A DNA stretch of 64,000 bases, taken from Aliihoeflea aestuarii (lineage in GTDB: Bacteria; Pseudomonadota; Alphaproteobacteria; Rhizobiales; Rhizobiaceae). Below are positions 27,591 to 37,360 of the stretch, one piece after another. The position numbers and the translations under genes are program-made. The stretch covers positions 124,001 through 188,000 of the forward strand of contig NZ_JAAAMK010000002.1 of NCBI RefSeq assembly GCF_024105665.1. The letters run 5' to 3'. Position 1 is the stretch's first letter. Each line of letters begins with the position of its first letter. The notes below the pieces were generated by a model. That model saw only the letters and a program-made list of their open reading frames with translations, made no database searches and was not told the origin of the DNA.

Positions 27591-28409
27591 ATGTCCCTGC
27601 CACGCCTTGCGATCCTGGCAAGCTGCGCCCTGCCGTTCCTGCCGTTGGAAGCAATGGCCGCGCCTCTTCTCCCGCATCGTGCGGTTTATGATCTGGCGCT
27701 CGCCGACGCAACGGACAGTTCGGGTGTCACCGGACTTTCCGGACGCATGGTCTACGAATTCAATGGTTCGGCATGCGACGGATATACGGTGACGTTCCGA
27801 TTCGTCACCCGTATCGAAGCAAGCGAAATGGTCCGCACGACGGATCAGCAGACGACGACCTTCGAGGCGGGCGACGGATCGGAATATTCTTTCGTCACGC
27901 GTTCTTTCGTCGATACCAATCTCGACAAGGAGGTGCGCGGCTCGGCAGAGATGACCGAAACCGAAACGCGCGTCGCCATGGAAGAGCCCGAGTCGGTCGA
28001 GTACGAGCTGGAGCGGTCGCAGTTTCCCAGCCAGCATCTGCTGGAGGTTCTGGAAAGGGCAAACAGCGGCGAGAACTTCTTCGAAACGACGATCTATGAC
28101 GGCTCGGAAGATGGCGACAGCGTCATGACGACCACCGTCATTCTCGGCAAGAAGACCGCTCTGGCCGGGGACGATCCCGAAAGTGGCGCAATCGCCGCGA
28201 TCGAATCGGAGGAGTTCTGGCCCGTCGACATCGCCTATTTCGACCTCGGCGATATCCAGGGCGAGGGGACGCCGACCTACCGCATCTCGTTCAAGCTCTA
28301 TGAGAGCGGCATCACGCGCGACCTGACGATGGACTATGGCGACTTTTCGATCCAGGGCCGGATCGTCGATCTCGAAATGTTCGATGCGCCGGACGACTGC
28401 GCGCAATAG
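27591..28409 (+). CDS. eipB: cell envelope integrity protein EipB (DUF1849)
   Basis: Periplasmic beta-spiral protein studied in Brucella, where it is needed for envelope integrity and cell division. 272 aa with a signal peptide (MSLPRLAILASCALPFLPLEAMA). Then LLPHRAVYDLALAD, the family's first motif, and VYEFNGSACDG. Cysteines C62 and C270 match the conserved disulfide pair of the family. GGGAGA is upstream of the ATG. It lies directly before rpsB but is separated by 159 bp with a likely new promoter. Confidence 0.93.
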   Translation: MSLPRLAILASCALPFLPLEAMAAPLLPHRAVYDLALADATDSSGVTGLSGRMVYEFNGSACDGYTVTFRFVTRIEASEMVRTTDQQTTTFEAGDGSEYSFVTRSFVDTNLDKEVRGSAEMTETETRVAMEEPESVEYELERSQFPSQHLLEVLERANSGENFFETTIYDGSEDGDSVMTTTVILGKKTALAGDDPESGAIAAIESEEFWPVDIAYFDLGDIQGEGTPTYRISFKLYESGITRDLTMDYGDFSIQGRIVDLEMFDAPDDCAQ

Positions 28410-28424
28410 CCCTCGGGCTGCGGG

Positions 28425-28453
28425 TTGCATACTTGATCCATTGCCGCTATATG
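28425..28453 (+). promoter_or_regulatory. candidate promoter for rpsB operon
   Basis: TTGCAT (28425-28430) and TATATG (28448-28453) are separated by 17 bases. Both are partial matches to sigma-70 elements. They would give a leader of about 108 bases containing the structured element at 28480. Confidence 0.35.
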
Positions 28454-28479
28454 CGCGGCCATTCCACACACGGGTGATG

Positions 28480-28552
28480 GGTTGGCGTCGGGAGAAATCC
28501 GGCCTCGACCTCCGGTGGCGGTTTTTCCGCCTGACATCCGTGGAGGCCAACC
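28480..28552 (+). promoter_or_regulatory. structured leader upstream of rpsB
   Basis: The 5' untranslated region can fold into a closed structure. GGTTGGC (28480-28486) pairs with GCCAACC (28546-28552) and encloses a perfect hairpin, GGCGG-TTTTT-CCGCC (28517-28531). The closing stem ends 16 bases before the rpsB ATG. Ribosomal protein S2 operons are autoregulated through their leaders in enteric bacteria; a similar role here is inference. Confidence 0.4.
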
Positions 28553-28568
28553 GGAAAGGAAAATAACG

Positions 28569-29351
28569 ATGGCTAAGCCTGATTTCAGCATGCGCCAGCT
28601 TCTTGAAGCTGGTGTTCACTTCGGCCACCAGACTCACCGCTGGAACCCGAAGATGGCGCCCTATATCTTCGGCGCCCGCAACAACATTCACATCATCGAC
28701 CTGTCGCAGACGGTTCCGCTCCTGAACCAGGCGCTGAAGGTCGTGTCCGACACCGTCGCCCGCGGCGGCCGCGTTCTGTTCGTCGGCACCAAGCGCCAGG
28801 CGTCCGAGATCGTCGCCGACGCTGCCGAGCGCTCCGCGCAGTATTACGTCAACTCGCGCTGGCTGGGCGGCATGCTCACCAACTGGAAGACGATTTCGAA
28901 CTCGATCCAGCGCCTTCGCAAGCTCGACGAACTGCTCGCCGGCGAAGCCCAGGGCTTCACCAAGAAGGAGCGCCTGACGCTCGACCGCGAGCGCGAGAAG
29001 CTCAACCGCGCACTGGGCGGCATCAAGGACATGGGTTCGACCCCAGACCTGATGTTCGTGATCGACACCAACAAGGAAGCGATCGCCATTCAGGAAGCGC
29101 GCCGCCTTGGTATCCCGGTCGTCGCGATCATCGATTCGAACTGCGATCCGGACAAGGTCGACTATCCGATTCCGGGCAATGACGACGCCGCGCGCGCCAT
29201 CTCCTTCTATTGCGATCTGGTCGCCAAGGCGGCGATCGACGGTATCGCGCGTCAGCAGGGCGCCATGGGCGTCGACGTCGGCGCTTCGGCCGAAGCGCCT
29301 GTCGAGCCCGCACTCGACGAGACGCCCGCGGAAGAAGGCAAGGCAAGCTAA
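28569..29351 (+). CDS. rpsB: 30S ribosomal protein S2
   Basis: 260-aa S2 of the small subunit. [29 protein letters not shown] start and the [14 protein letters not shown] and [12 protein letters not shown] motifs are canonical. A short acidic C-terminal extension ([15 protein letters not shown]) is usual in Alphaproteobacteria. ATG at 28569 after AAAGGA. First gene of the translation/envelope block, followed by tsf. Confidence 0.98.
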   Translation: MAKPDFSMRQLLEAGVHFGHQTHRWNPKMAPYIFGARNNIHIIDLSQTVPLLNQALKVVSDTVARGGRVLFVGTKRQASEIVADAAERSAQYYVNSRWLGGMLTNWKTISNSIQRLRKLDELLAGEAQGFTKKERLTLDREREKLNRALGGIKDMGSTPDLMFVIDTNKEAIAIQEARRLGIPVVAIIDSNCDPDKVDYPIPGNDDAARAISFYCDLVAKAAIDGIARQQGAMGVDVGASAEAPVEPALDETPAEEGKAS

Positions 29352-29380
29352 GGCTGTACGCTGAATTGAACGAGGCGAAC

Positions 29381-29409
29381 GGCGCACCTGGAATTCTCCA
29401 CGGTGCGCC
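29381..29409 (+). other. rpsB-tsf intercistronic hairpin
   Basis: GGCGCACC (29381-29388) pairs with GGTGCGCC (29402-29409), extended inside by TGGA with TCCA, with one bulged C. No T-run follows. It may act as an attenuator or mRNA-processing/stability element between S2 and EF-Ts. Confidence 0.45.
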
Positions 29410-29446
29410 GCGCCATTTATGAACTGATGAAATTGAAGAGGCGACG

Positions 29447-30370
29447 ATGAGCATTTCTGCTGCACTGGTCAAACAGCTCCGTGACATGACGGGCGCGGGC
29501 ATGATGGACTGTAAGACGGCACTGGCCGAAACCAATGGCGACCTCGAGGCCGCCGTCGACTGGTTGCGGGCCAAGGGTATCGCCAAGGCCGACAAGAAAG
29601 CGGGCCGCACCGCGGCCGAGGGCCTGATCGGCGTCGCCGCCGACGCGACCAGCGCGGTCGTCGTCGAGGTCAATTCCGAGACCGACTTCGTTGCCCGCAA
29701 CGACGCGTTTCAGGAGATCGTGCGCAAAGTTGCCGAGGTGGCCCTGACCACCGACGGTTCGACCGATGCGGTGGGGGCGGCGACATATCCGGGTGGCGAA
29801 AAGTCGGTCACCGACACGATCAAGGACGCGATCGGCACGATCGGCGAGAACATGAACCTGCGCCGTTCGACCAGACTTTCCGTTTCGAGCGGTGCCGTCG
29901 CCAGCTATGTGCACAATTCGGTTGCCGACAATCTCGGCAAGCTTGGCGTGCTCGTAGCCATCGAGACGACCGGCAATGCGGATGCTGCGCGCGCCTTCGC
30001 GCGTCAGGTGGCGATGCACGTCGCGGCGACAAATCCGCTTGCCCTGACGGCCGACGAAGTCGATCCGTCCGCGGTCGAGCGCGAGAAGGCCGTCTTCTCC
30101 GAGCAGGCCCGCCAGTCGGGCAAGCCGGAAAACATCATCGAGAAGATGGTCGAAGGCCGCATGCGCAAGTTCTATGAGGAAGTCGTGCTCTTGAAGCAGG
30201 GCTTCGTCATGAACCCGGACGTGACCGTCGAGAAGGCGCTTGCCGATGCTGAAAAGGAAATCGGCGCGCCCGCGAAGCTGACAGGTTTCGTACGCTTCGC
30301 ACTCGGCGAGGGCATCGAGAAGGAAGAGACGGACTTTGCGGCCGAAGTGGCCGCAGTCGCCAAGAAGTAA
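29447..30370 (+). CDS. tsf: elongation factor Ts
   Basis: Guanine nucleotide exchange factor for EF-Tu. 307 aa. N-terminal UBA-like domain with [18 protein letters not shown], the core contact motif [15 protein letters not shown], and the coiled-coil and C-terminal domain with [18 protein letters not shown]. Second gene after rpsB, the nearly universal order, followed by a hairpin and then pyrH. Confidence 0.98.
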   Translation: MSISAALVKQLRDMTGAGMMDCKTALAETNGDLEAAVDWLRAKGIAKADKKAGRTAAEGLIGVAADATSAVVVEVNSETDFVARNDAFQEIVRKVAEVALTTDGSTDAVGAATYPGGEKSVTDTIKDAIGTIGENMNLRRSTRLSVSSGAVASYVHNSVADNLGKLGVLVAIETTGNADAARAFARQVAMHVAATNPLALTADEVDPSAVEREKAVFSEQARQSGKPENIIEKMVEGRMRKFYEEVVLLKQGFVMNPDVTVEKALADAEKEIGAPAKLTGFVRFALGEGIEKEETDFAAEVAAVAKK

Positions 30371-30393
30371 TCCGGCTTACGCAGGAAACGCGC

Positions 30394-30425
30394 AAAGGGC
30401 ATCGCATGGCGGTGCCCTTTCGTGT
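30394..30425 (+). terminator. hairpin after tsf
   Basis: Eleven-base stem AAAGGGCATCG (30394-30404) with CGGTGCCCTTT (30410-30420), one wobble, five-base loop; the three T of the stem end are followed only by CGTGT. A partial terminator or attenuator between tsf and pyrH. Confidence 0.6.
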
Positions 30426-30527
30426 ATCTGACATGCGCCTTCTTCAGACCATGATGCCGAGAAGCGGGGACCGGTTTTCGGATGACATCATGGTACCAAC
30501 CGATCATTGCCGCCACGCGAGAGATTC

Positions 30528-31247
30528 ATGAACCTGCCGAAATACAAGCGCATTCTTCTCAAGGCTTCGGGCGAGGCACTGATGGGCTCGCAAGGATTCG
30601 GGATCGACGTTTCCGTCGTGGACCAGATTGCAGCCGACATCGCCGAAGCACGTTCGATGGGCGTGGAAGTCGGCATTGTGATCGGCGGCGGAAATATCTT
30701 TCGCGGTGTGGCCGTCGCCTCCAAGGGCGGCGACCGCGTAACGGGCGACCATATGGGCATGCTCGCCACCGTCATCAACTCGCTGGCGCTGCGCACGTCC
30801 CTGATCAAGCTTGGCGTCGATTCCGTGGTTCTTTCGGCCATTGCCATGCCCGAACTGTGCGAAAGCTTCTCGCAGCGTCAGGCGACCGCCTACATGGATC
30901 AGGGCAAGGTCGTGATCTTCGCGGGTGGCACCGGCAACCCCTTCTTCACGACCGATTCCGCCGCTGCCCTGCGCGCAGCCGAGATCGGTGCGGATGCGCT
31001 TTTGAAAGGGACGCAGGTCGACGGTGTCTACTCGGCCGATCCCAAGAAAGACCCGGCCGCCACCCGATACGATACGATCACGCATGAAGAAGTGCTGGTG
31101 AAGGGCCTGGCGATCATGGATACGGCGGCGATTGCGCTTGCGCGCGAGAACCACATTCCGATAATCGTCTACTCGATTCACGAGCAGGGCGGTCTAGGCG
31201 CCATTTTGCGCGGGAGCGGGCGCTGCACGATTGTTGCGGACGCCTGA
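30528..31247 (+). CDS. pyrH: UMP kinase
   Basis: Hexameric amino-acid-kinase-fold enzyme converting UMP to UDP. 239 aa, starting [18 protein letters not shown], with the P-loop-like IGGGNIFRG and the [19 protein letters not shown] signature. The GAGAG before ATG 30528 supports this start. It precedes frr as in most bacteria, so ribosome recycling and pyrimidine supply are co-expressed. Confidence 0.97.
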   Translation: MNLPKYKRILLKASGEALMGSQGFGIDVSVVDQIAADIAEARSMGVEVGIVIGGGNIFRGVAVASKGGDRVTGDHMGMLATVINSLALRTSLIKLGVDSVVLSAIAMPELCESFSQRQATAYMDQGKVVIFAGGTGNPFFTTDSAAALRAAEIGADALLKGTQVDGVYSADPKKDPAATRYDTITHEEVLVKGLAIMDTAAIALARENHIPIIVYSIHEQGGLGAILRGSGRCTIVADA

Positions 31248-31309
31248 CAAACAGCAGGGCCGTTCCTGAGAACGAGACGAACCGGCAGTGCCGGCATGAG
31301 GAGACGATG

Positions 31310-31870
31310 ATGAGCGAAGGCGTGGACTTCAAGGATTTGCAACGCAGGATGGACGGGGCGATTTCGGCGTTCAAGAACGATCTTGCCTCGCTGCGCACGG
31401 GACGTGCGTCGAGCAACCTCCTCGATCCGGTCATGGTTCAGGCTTACGGTGCGCCGATGCCGATCAATCAGGTCGCGACGGTGACGGTTCCCGAATCGCG
31501 CATGCTGGCGGTTTCCATCTGGGACAAGCAACTCGTCGGTGCCGTCGACCGCGCCATCCGCGAGTCGAATCTCGGCCTCAACCCGATCGTGGACGGTACC
31601 AATCTGCGTATCCCTCTGCCTGAACTCAACGAAGATCGCCGGCGCGACCTCGCCAAGATCGCGCATCAATATACCGAGCAGGCAAAGGTGGCCGTGCGTC
31701 ACGTACGCCGCGACGGGATGGAGGTCGCCAAAAAGGCGGAGAAGGACGGCGCGATCAGCCAAGATGATTCCAAGGTCCAGTCGGAGCGCGTCCAGAAGCT
31801 GACGGACGAGACGATCAAGCAGATCGACGCACTGCTTGCCGACAAGGAAGCAGAGATCATGCAGGTCTAG
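31310..31870 (+). CDS. frr: ribosome recycling factor
   Basis: Releases ribosomes from mRNA after termination together with EF-G. 186 aa. [20 protein letters not shown] and the VRHVRRDGM and [19 protein letters not shown] helices are canonical. Two adjacent ATGs at 31307 and 31310; AGGAG at 31299-31303 with six bases favours the second. Ends 42 bases before uppS. Confidence 0.97.
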   Translation: MSEGVDFKDLQRRMDGAISAFKNDLASLRTGRASSNLLDPVMVQAYGAPMPINQVATVTVPESRMLAVSIWDKQLVGAVDRAIRESNLGLNPIVDGTNLRIPLPELNEDRRRDLAKIAHQYTEQAKVAVRHVRRDGMEVAKKAEKDGAISQDDSKVQSERVQKLTDETIKQIDALLADKEAEIMQV

Positions 31871-31912
31871 GGTTTCGACCCTTGACCGGCGCACAGGTCG
31901 ATTGGAGGGCCG

Positions 31913-32632
31913 GTGACAAGTCCCGCGCATATCGCAATCATCATGGATGGCAATGGGCGCTGGGCGCAGTCGCGCGGCCTGCCGCGCAGCGCCGGCCATC
32001 GCGCGGGCGTCGAGGCATTGCGGCAGGCGGTTCAAAATGTCGGTGACAGCGGCGCGCGCTGGCTGACCATCTACGCCTTTTCGTCGGAAAACTGGTCGCG
32101 GCCGGCGTCCGAGATCAACGATCTCATGGGGCTTTTGAAACTTTTCATCAGGCGCGATCTCGCCCAGCTTCATCGTAACGGCGTGCGCGTCCGCATGATC
32201 GGCAACCGCGATACGCTCGCACCCGACATTCTCGAACTCATCACGGATGCCGAGGCGCTGACGCGCGTGAACACCGCCATGAACCTGGTGATCGCCTTCA
32301 ACTACGGGGCACGAGACGAAATCGTACGCGCGGCGCGGCATCTGTCGCAAATGGCCGCCGACGGGCACCTCGATCCCCACTCGATCACGCCCGAAATGCT
32401 CTCGGGTGCGCTCGATACGGCCGATATTCCCGACCCCGACCTCATCATACGCACCAGCGGCGAGCAACGCCTGTCGAACTTCCTGCTCTGGCAGGCGGCC
32501 TATTCCGAATTCGTATTCCTGCCGTGCTTCTGGCCGGATTTCGACCGGTCGCAACTGGACCACGCGCTTGCGATCTACGCCGATCGGGACCGTCGATTTG
32601 GAGCGGTCGCCGCTCGCGAGGCCCTTTCATGA
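31913..32632 (+). CDS. uppS: isoprenyl transferase (undecaprenyl diphosphate synthase)
   Basis: Cis-prenyltransferase that builds the C55 carrier for peptidoglycan and O-antigen. 239 aa. The catalytic Asp lies in [17 protein letters not shown], and [22 protein letters not shown] and [20 protein letters not shown] follow in order. GTG start with GGAGGG a few bases upstream. Its stop overlaps cdsA by four bases. Confidence 0.97.
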   Translation: MTSPAHIAIIMDGNGRWAQSRGLPRSAGHRAGVEALRQAVQNVGDSGARWLTIYAFSSENWSRPASEINDLMGLLKLFIRRDLAQLHRNGVRVRMIGNRDTLAPDILELITDAEALTRVNTAMNLVIAFNYGARDEIVRAARHLSQMAADGHLDPHSITPEMLSGALDTADIPDPDLIIRTSGEQRLSNFLLWQAAYSEFVFLPCFWPDFDRSQLDHALAIYADRDRRFGAVAAREALS

Positions 32633-33468
32633 CGGCGGCGAACGGCAGCTTTCTGACAAGAGAGCTGCAACTGCGGATCGTATCCGCCGTCGTGATGATC
32701 GTCGTGGCGCTGACCGCGACATGGATCGGCGGATTGACGTTCCGGCTTGTGTGCGTCGTGATCGCTGCCGCCGTCTTCTACGAATGGCTGCAAATGGCCA
32801 GAGCCGACGGAACCACGGCCGACAGGCAACTCTCGTTCGGCCTCATGCTGGCCGTCTGTGTCGTCATTTTGATGATTCCCGACGGTCTCACGAGCCTCTC
32901 GATTGTCGCGGCGCTGGCGGCATTGTCAGCAATGGCCGCGCCGGCTCTCGGCGCCTCGCGATGGAACGCTGCCGGGCTGCTTTATGCCGGGATGGCGGGT
33001 TTGTCGCTTGCTCTCTTGCGCGGGACGGGACTGGAGGGTTTCAAGACCGTCGTTTTCCTGTTCGTCGTGGTCTGGGCGACCGACATCCTGGCCTATTTCG
33101 TCGGCAAGGCCCTGCGGGGGCCGAAGCTGGCGCCTGCGATCTCGCCGGGAAAGACATGGTCCGGGGCCATCGGGGGAACGTTCGCGGCGTTGATTCTGGG
33201 ATTGGCTGCGGCGCTCGTCATGGATACTCGGCTTTCCATTCCGGCGACCATCGGGCTGATTCTTCTTCTTTCGGTGATCTCGCAAATCGGCGATCTGTTC
33301 GAGTCCTGGTTGAAGCGCCGCTTTCAGGTCAAGGATTCCAGCCACATCATACCTGGACATGGCGGCGTGATGGACCGCGTGGACGGTCTGGTCGCCGCCG
33401 GTCTGGTCCTTTATGTCGTCGGTGCGATTCTCATCGATCCGGACGCGCCGGCTCTGGCGTTTTTCTGA
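32629..33468 (+). CDS. cdsA: phosphatidate cytidylyltransferase
   Basis: Integral membrane enzyme making CDP-diacylglycerol from phosphatidate and CTP. 279 aa with about seven spans; the C-terminal signature [20 protein letters not shown]...[13 protein letters not shown] is complete. ATG at 32629 overlaps the uppS stop (ATGA). In many Alphaproteobacteria dxr follows cdsA; here rseP follows directly after 77 bases. Confidence 0.96.
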   Translation: MTAANGSFLTRELQLRIVSAVVMIVVALTATWIGGLTFRLVCVVIAAAVFYEWLQMARADGTTADRQLSFGLMLAVCVVILMIPDGLTSLSIVAALAALSAMAAPALGASRWNAAGLLYAGMAGLSLALLRGTGLEGFKTVVFLFVVVWATDILAYFVGKALRGPKLAPAISPGKTWSGAIGGTFAALILGLAAALVMDTRLSIPATIGLILLLSVISQIGDLFESWLKRRFQVKDSSHIIPGHGGVMDRVDGLVAAGLVLYVVGAILIDPDAPALAFF

Positions 33469-33545
33469 CAGTCGTCGATGGATCACCGAAACGCCGCGAT
33501 TGACCTGCAGGGAAGCGCGGCACGGGGCAATGAAGGGGCAGTGAA

Positions 33546-34682
33546 TTGGATTTCCTGACGGGTATATTCGGGTCGGGCGGGCTTATCCTGGGAACGCTCG
33601 TACCGTTCTTCCTGGTACTCGCCGTCGTCGTGTTCGTGCACGAGATGGGCCACTACCTCGTCGGCCGCTGGTGCGGCATCGGCGTCCAGGCATTTTCGAT
33701 CGGCTTCGGTCCCGAGATTTTCGGTTTCAACGACAGGCATGGCACCCGCTGGAAGCTTTCGGCGATACCGCTCGGCGGTTACGTCAAGTTCGTCGGCGAC
33801 ATGAGCGTGACGAGCGAGCCCGATCCGGAGCAAACGGAAAAGCTGACCGAGGCGGAGCAACGCGTCGCTTTCCACACGCAGCCCGTCTGGAAAAGGGCCG
33901 CCACCGTCGTAGCCGGCCCGCTTTTCAATTTTCTCCTGACCATTGCCGTCTTCGCCGTGATGTTCGGAATCTATGGCCGCTTCGTTTCCGAGCCGGTCGT
34001 GGCCGAGGTGCGTCCCGACAGCCCCGCGGCGGAGGCCGGATTCGAACCGGGAGATCGGTTCGTAACGGTCAACGGATCTCGAATCGCGACCTTCGGCGAC
34101 GTTCAGCGCGTGGTGTCGGCGCGAGCGGGCGATCCGCTTCGGTTCGTCATGCTGCGCGACGGCCAGGAAATCGAACTGACGGCGACACCGGAACTGTCCG
34201 AGCAAGCCGACGGGCTCGGCAACACGATTCGCATCGGCGTCATCGGTGTGGTCAACAACGAGGAACTCGGCCAACCGCGCCAGATCAGCTATGGGCCCGT
34301 CGAGGCGCTCGGCGAGGCGGTCAGCGAAACGGGCTATATCATCGCGCGCACGGGGCAGTTCCTCCAGCGATTCGTGGCCGGGCGCGAGGACAGGTGCCAA
34401 CTCGGCGGGCCGGTGCGCATTGCCGAGATGTCCGGGCAGGCGGCGGCGCTTGGACCGCTCTGGCTTGTCCAACTGATCGCGCTTTTGTCTGTAGGAATAG
34501 GTTTTCTCAACCTTCTTCCCATACCACCACTGGACGGGGGCCATCTCGTCTTCTATGCCGCTGAAGCCGTTCGCGGCCGGCCGGTGTCGGAACGCGTGAT
34601 GGAGGGTTTCTACAAGGTCGGGATGCTTGCGGTGCTCGCTTTCATGGCGTTCGTTTTCTGGAACGATATTTTTGGATGTTGA
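33546..34682 (+). CDS. rseP: RIP zinc metalloprotease RseP
   Basis: Site-2 intramembrane protease. 378 aa. The zinc motif HEMGH (VFVHEMGHY) lies in the first membrane segment, one PDZ domain spans about 145-230 (VRPDSPAAEAGFEPGD), and the second metal ligand motif is NLLPIPPLDGGHL in the third segment. TTG start at 33546 after AAGGGG. It cleaves anti-sigma factors or signal peptide remnants in other bacteria; the local target is unknown. Confidence 0.95.
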   Translation: MDFLTGIFGSGGLILGTLVPFFLVLAVVVFVHEMGHYLVGRWCGIGVQAFSIGFGPEIFGFNDRHGTRWKLSAIPLGGYVKFVGDMSVTSEPDPEQTEKLTEAEQRVAFHTQPVWKRAATVVAGPLFNFLLTIAVFAVMFGIYGRFVSEPVVAEVRPDSPAAEAGFEPGDRFVTVNGSRIATFGDVQRVVSARAGDPLRFVMLRDGQEIELTATPELSEQADGLGNTIRIGVIGVVNNEELGQPRQISYGPVEALGEAVSETGYIIARTGQFLQRFVAGREDRCQLGGPVRIAEMSGQAAALGPLWLVQLIALLSVGIGFLNLLPIPPLDGGHLVFYAAEAVRGRPVSERVMEGFYKVGMLAVLAFMAFVFWNDIFGC

Positions 34683-34781
34683 TGCCGGCGGGGCTCGAAA
34701 CTGCTGAAATTCAAACTCCATTTACCATGAACGCGATTTTGCGTGACGCGAATGCCACGCTTTCTGACTTAGTAAATGCAA

Positions 34782-34821
34782 ATTAACCGGCAGCCTTGCG
34801 TGTAGGGAAAATCCGGTTAAT
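34782..34821. promoter_or_regulatory. 9-bp inverted repeat upstream of bamA
   Basis: ATTAACCGG (34782-34790) and its exact reverse complement CCGGTTAAT (34813-34821) are separated by 22 bases in the 214-bp gap before bamA. The centre-to-centre distance is 31 bp, about three helical turns. The half-sites contain TTAACC, as in CtrA half-sites, but the two TTAA elements are not in the N7 arrangement. An unassigned operator is the cautious reading. Confidence 0.45.
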
Positions 34822-34896
34822 ACCGTACGGGGTTTTGCGGCTGGTCCGGTCCATTCTCGGCACGGGGACAACGAGAACAAAAGGTTTGTAAGCCAA

Positions 34897-37311
34897 ATGA
34901 AGGCAGCTTCGAGTTTCAAGAGCGCCGCGTCGGCGATGGCACTCACGGCGGCGATCGTCGTGACGGGATCGGTATCGGTACAACTTGCCGGAACGAACGC
35001 GGCCTATGCCGCGGTGGTCAACCGGATCGACGTTCGCGGCAATCAGCGCGTCAGCAACGACACGATCATCGGCAATCTGGGCATTCGTCCCGGTGAGCAG
35101 TTCAGCAGCGCGGATGTGAACGCGGCTGTCGTCCGTCTTTTCGAAACACGCCTTTTCTCGGATGTGCGCATCAATCAGGTCGGCTCGGCCCTGGTTGTGG
35201 AGGTCTCCGAATATTCGGTGGTCAACCAGGTCATCTTCCAGGGCAATTCGCGCGTCAAGGATGACGCGCTTACCGCCGCTGTTCAGCTTCGCCCGCGCGG
35301 CGCCTATTCCGCCGATGCGCTGAATTCCGATGTCGAGGCGATCCGTCAGGCCTATGCCCGCGTCGGTCGCGAGAACACGACTGTGACGGCGGAGACCGTC
35401 GATCTCGGCGAGAACCGCGTCAACGTCGTCTACCAGATCAACGAAGGCGGCCGCACCAAGATCGGGTCGATCACGTTCGAGGGCAATCAGGCATTCGGTG
35501 ACGGCCGCCTGCGCGACGTCATTGCGACCAAGCAGTCGAACTTCCTGTCCTGGCTGACCCGCAACGACATCTATGACGAAAATCGCCTGCGCGCCGATGA
35601 AGAAGCGCTACGCCGTTTCTATTTCAATCGCGGCTATGCCGATTTCCGTATCATCTCGGCGAACGGCCAGCTCGACGAAGCCTCGAACGAGTATTCGATC
35701 GTCTTTACCATCGATGAGGGCGAGCGCTACACGTTCGGTCAGGTTCTGGTCGAAAGCACGGTACCTGGCGTCGATACCGAAGCCTACCGCTCCAGCCTCG
35801 ACACCCGTGAAGGCCGCGTCTACAGCGCGCAGAACGTCGAAAGCTCCATCGTTGGGCTGACCGAAGACGTCGCCGGCTCGGGCTATGCGTTCGCGCAGGT
35901 GACCCCGCGCGGCAATCGCAACTTTGAGAACCGCACCATCGACGTCACCTATGTGATCGACGAAGGTCCGCGCGCTTACATCGAACGTATCGAAATCCGT
36001 GGCAACACGCGCACGCGCGACTACGTGATCCGTCGCGAGTTCGACCTCAGCGAAGGCGACGCCTTCAACCAGGTCCTCGTGCAGCGTGCACGCCGCCGCA
36101 TCGAGCGTCTCGACTATTTCGAGACGGTCAATATCGCGACCGCCCCGGGCTCGCAGCCCGATCAGGTCGTGATGATCGTTGAAGTGGTCGAGAAGCCGAC
36201 GGGTGAATTCTCGATCGGTGCTGGCTATTCGACCGGCGAGACCAACAATCGCGGTTCCGGCTTCTCGCTGGAAGGATCGGTGCAGGAGCGCAACTTCCTC
36301 GGGCGCGGTCAGTTCATCCGTCTTTCGGCCGGTGGCGGCCGGGATTCGCGCGACATCGCGCTGTCCTTCACCGAGCCGTACTTCCTTGGACGCCGCATTT
36401 CGGCGGGTTTCGACATCTTCCGCAACACGCGTCGTTTTGATAACTACGAGACTGAAGCGACCGGCGGCACGATCCGCTTCGGCCTGCCGATCACTGAGGC
36501 GCTGACGACGCAACTCGCGTACAACTACTCGCAGGAAGAGTACAATTTCCGCGATGGTTGCGAGCCAGTAGATGGTGTTCTGAGGCCGGATTGTCAGTTA
36601 AACATCTCGCCTATCCTGCAGGACGCGATCATCAACCAAAGCCCGTGGAGAAAGTCGTCGGTCAGCGCCGGTCTCGTGTTCAACACGATCGACAACATGC
36701 AGAATCCGCGCAACGGCATCTACTCGGTCTTTACGACGGAAGTCGCGGGTCTGGGCGGCGACGCACAATGGGTCAAGTTCACGGCGCGCGGCAGCTACTA
36801 CCAGACGCTTTCGGAAGAACTCGACATCGTCGGTGTCTTGACGGCCGGTGCCGGGCACATCGAAGGCTATGGCGACGATGGCTTGCGAGTCTTCGATCTG
36901 TTTCGTTCTAATGACCGCATCATTCGTGGTTTCGATTTCAACGGTATCGGTGCGTTTTCGGAGGCAGGAAACGGTCGGATCGATCACATCGGTGGCACGA
37001 CCTATTTCCACGCTTCGGCAGAAGCGCAGTTCCCGGTTCCGGGCCTGCCGGAAAGCCTCGGCTTCCGCGGTGCGGTCTTTGCGGATGCGGCGACACTCTA
37101 CGGCGTACCGGATTCGGTGCTCGTCAACAGAGGCGGCGGTGACAACTTTATTGTGCAGGGCGACCAGTCCGCACTGCGCGCCTCGGTCGGTGTCGGTCTT
37201 CTGTGGGCGTCGCCCTTCGGTCCGATCCGCGTCGATTACGCCGTGCCGGTGGCTAAGGAAGATTCGGACGACGTCCAGAACTTCAGCTTCGGTATGTCCA
37301 CCCGATTCTAG
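34897..37311 (+). CDS. bamA: outer membrane protein assembly factor BamA
   Basis: Central component of the outer-membrane protein insertion complex. 804 aa: signal peptide ending about residue 38 (AAYA), five POTRA domains (first repeat starting VNRIDVRGNQRVSNDT), and a C-terminal 16-strand barrel closing with FSFGMSTRF, whose terminal Phe is typical of the barrel signal. The barrel surface motif VRGF is represented by IRGFDFNGIG. The gene lies between rseP and lpxD in the canonical envelope cluster. Confidence 0.97.
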   Translation: MKAASSFKSAASAMALTAAIVVTGSVSVQLAGTNAAYAAVVNRIDVRGNQRVSNDTIIGNLGIRPGEQFSSADVNAAVVRLFETRLFSDVRINQVGSALVVEVSEYSVVNQVIFQGNSRVKDDALTAAVQLRPRGAYSADALNSDVEAIRQAYARVGRENTTVTAETVDLGENRVNVVYQINEGGRTKIGSITFEGNQAFGDGRLRDVIATKQSNFLSWLTRNDIYDENRLRADEEALRRFYFNRGYADFRIISANGQLDEASNEYSIVFTIDEGERYTFGQVLVESTVPGVDTEAYRSSLDTREGRVYSAQNVESSIVGLTEDVAGSGYAFAQVTPRGNRNFENRTIDVTYVIDEGPRAYIERIEIRGNTRTRDYVIRREFDLSEGDAFNQVLVQRARRRIERLDYFETVNIATAPGSQPDQVVMIVEVVEKPTGEFSIGAGYSTGETNNRGSGFSLEGSVQERNFLGRGQFIRLSAGGGRDSRDIALSFTEPYFLGRRISAGFDIFRNTRRFDNYETEATGGTIRFGLPITEALTTQLAYNYSQEEYNFRDGCEPVDGVLRPDCQLNISPILQDAIINQSPWRKSSVSAGLVFNTIDNMQNPRNGIYSVFTTEVAGLGGDAQWVKFTARGSYYQTLSEELDIVGVLTAGAGHIEGYGDDGLRVFDLFRSNDRIIRGFDFNGIGAFSEAGNGRIDHIGGTTYFHASAEAQFPVPGLPESLGFRGAVFADAATLYGVPDSVLVNRGGGDNFIVQGDQSALRASVGVGLLWASPFGPIRVDYAVPVAKEDSDDVQNFSFGMSTRF

Positions 37312-37322
37312 GGGCTTTAGAG

Positions 37323-37349
37323 CTTTCGGGGCAGATGATGCCCCGAAAG
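37323..37349 (+). other. bamA-lpxD intercistronic hairpin
   Basis: Perfect eleven-base stem CTTTCGGGGCA (37323-37333) with TGCCCCGAAAG (37339-37349), five-base loop, but TGCAGG instead of a T-run follows. It more probably stabilises or processes the mRNA than terminates it, since lpxD starts 11 bases later. Confidence 0.55.
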
Positions 37350-37360
37350 TGCAGGCATGA

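Noticed and set aside
26928-28409. Long forward frame running through RidA into eipB
   Set aside because: Only the part from 27591 has a signal peptide and EipB homology; the upstream half is antisense to the RidA gene.
27546-29465. 639-codon open frame antisense to eipB and rpsB
   Set aside because: Spans two well-supported genes and their gap; no family motif and no ribosome site.
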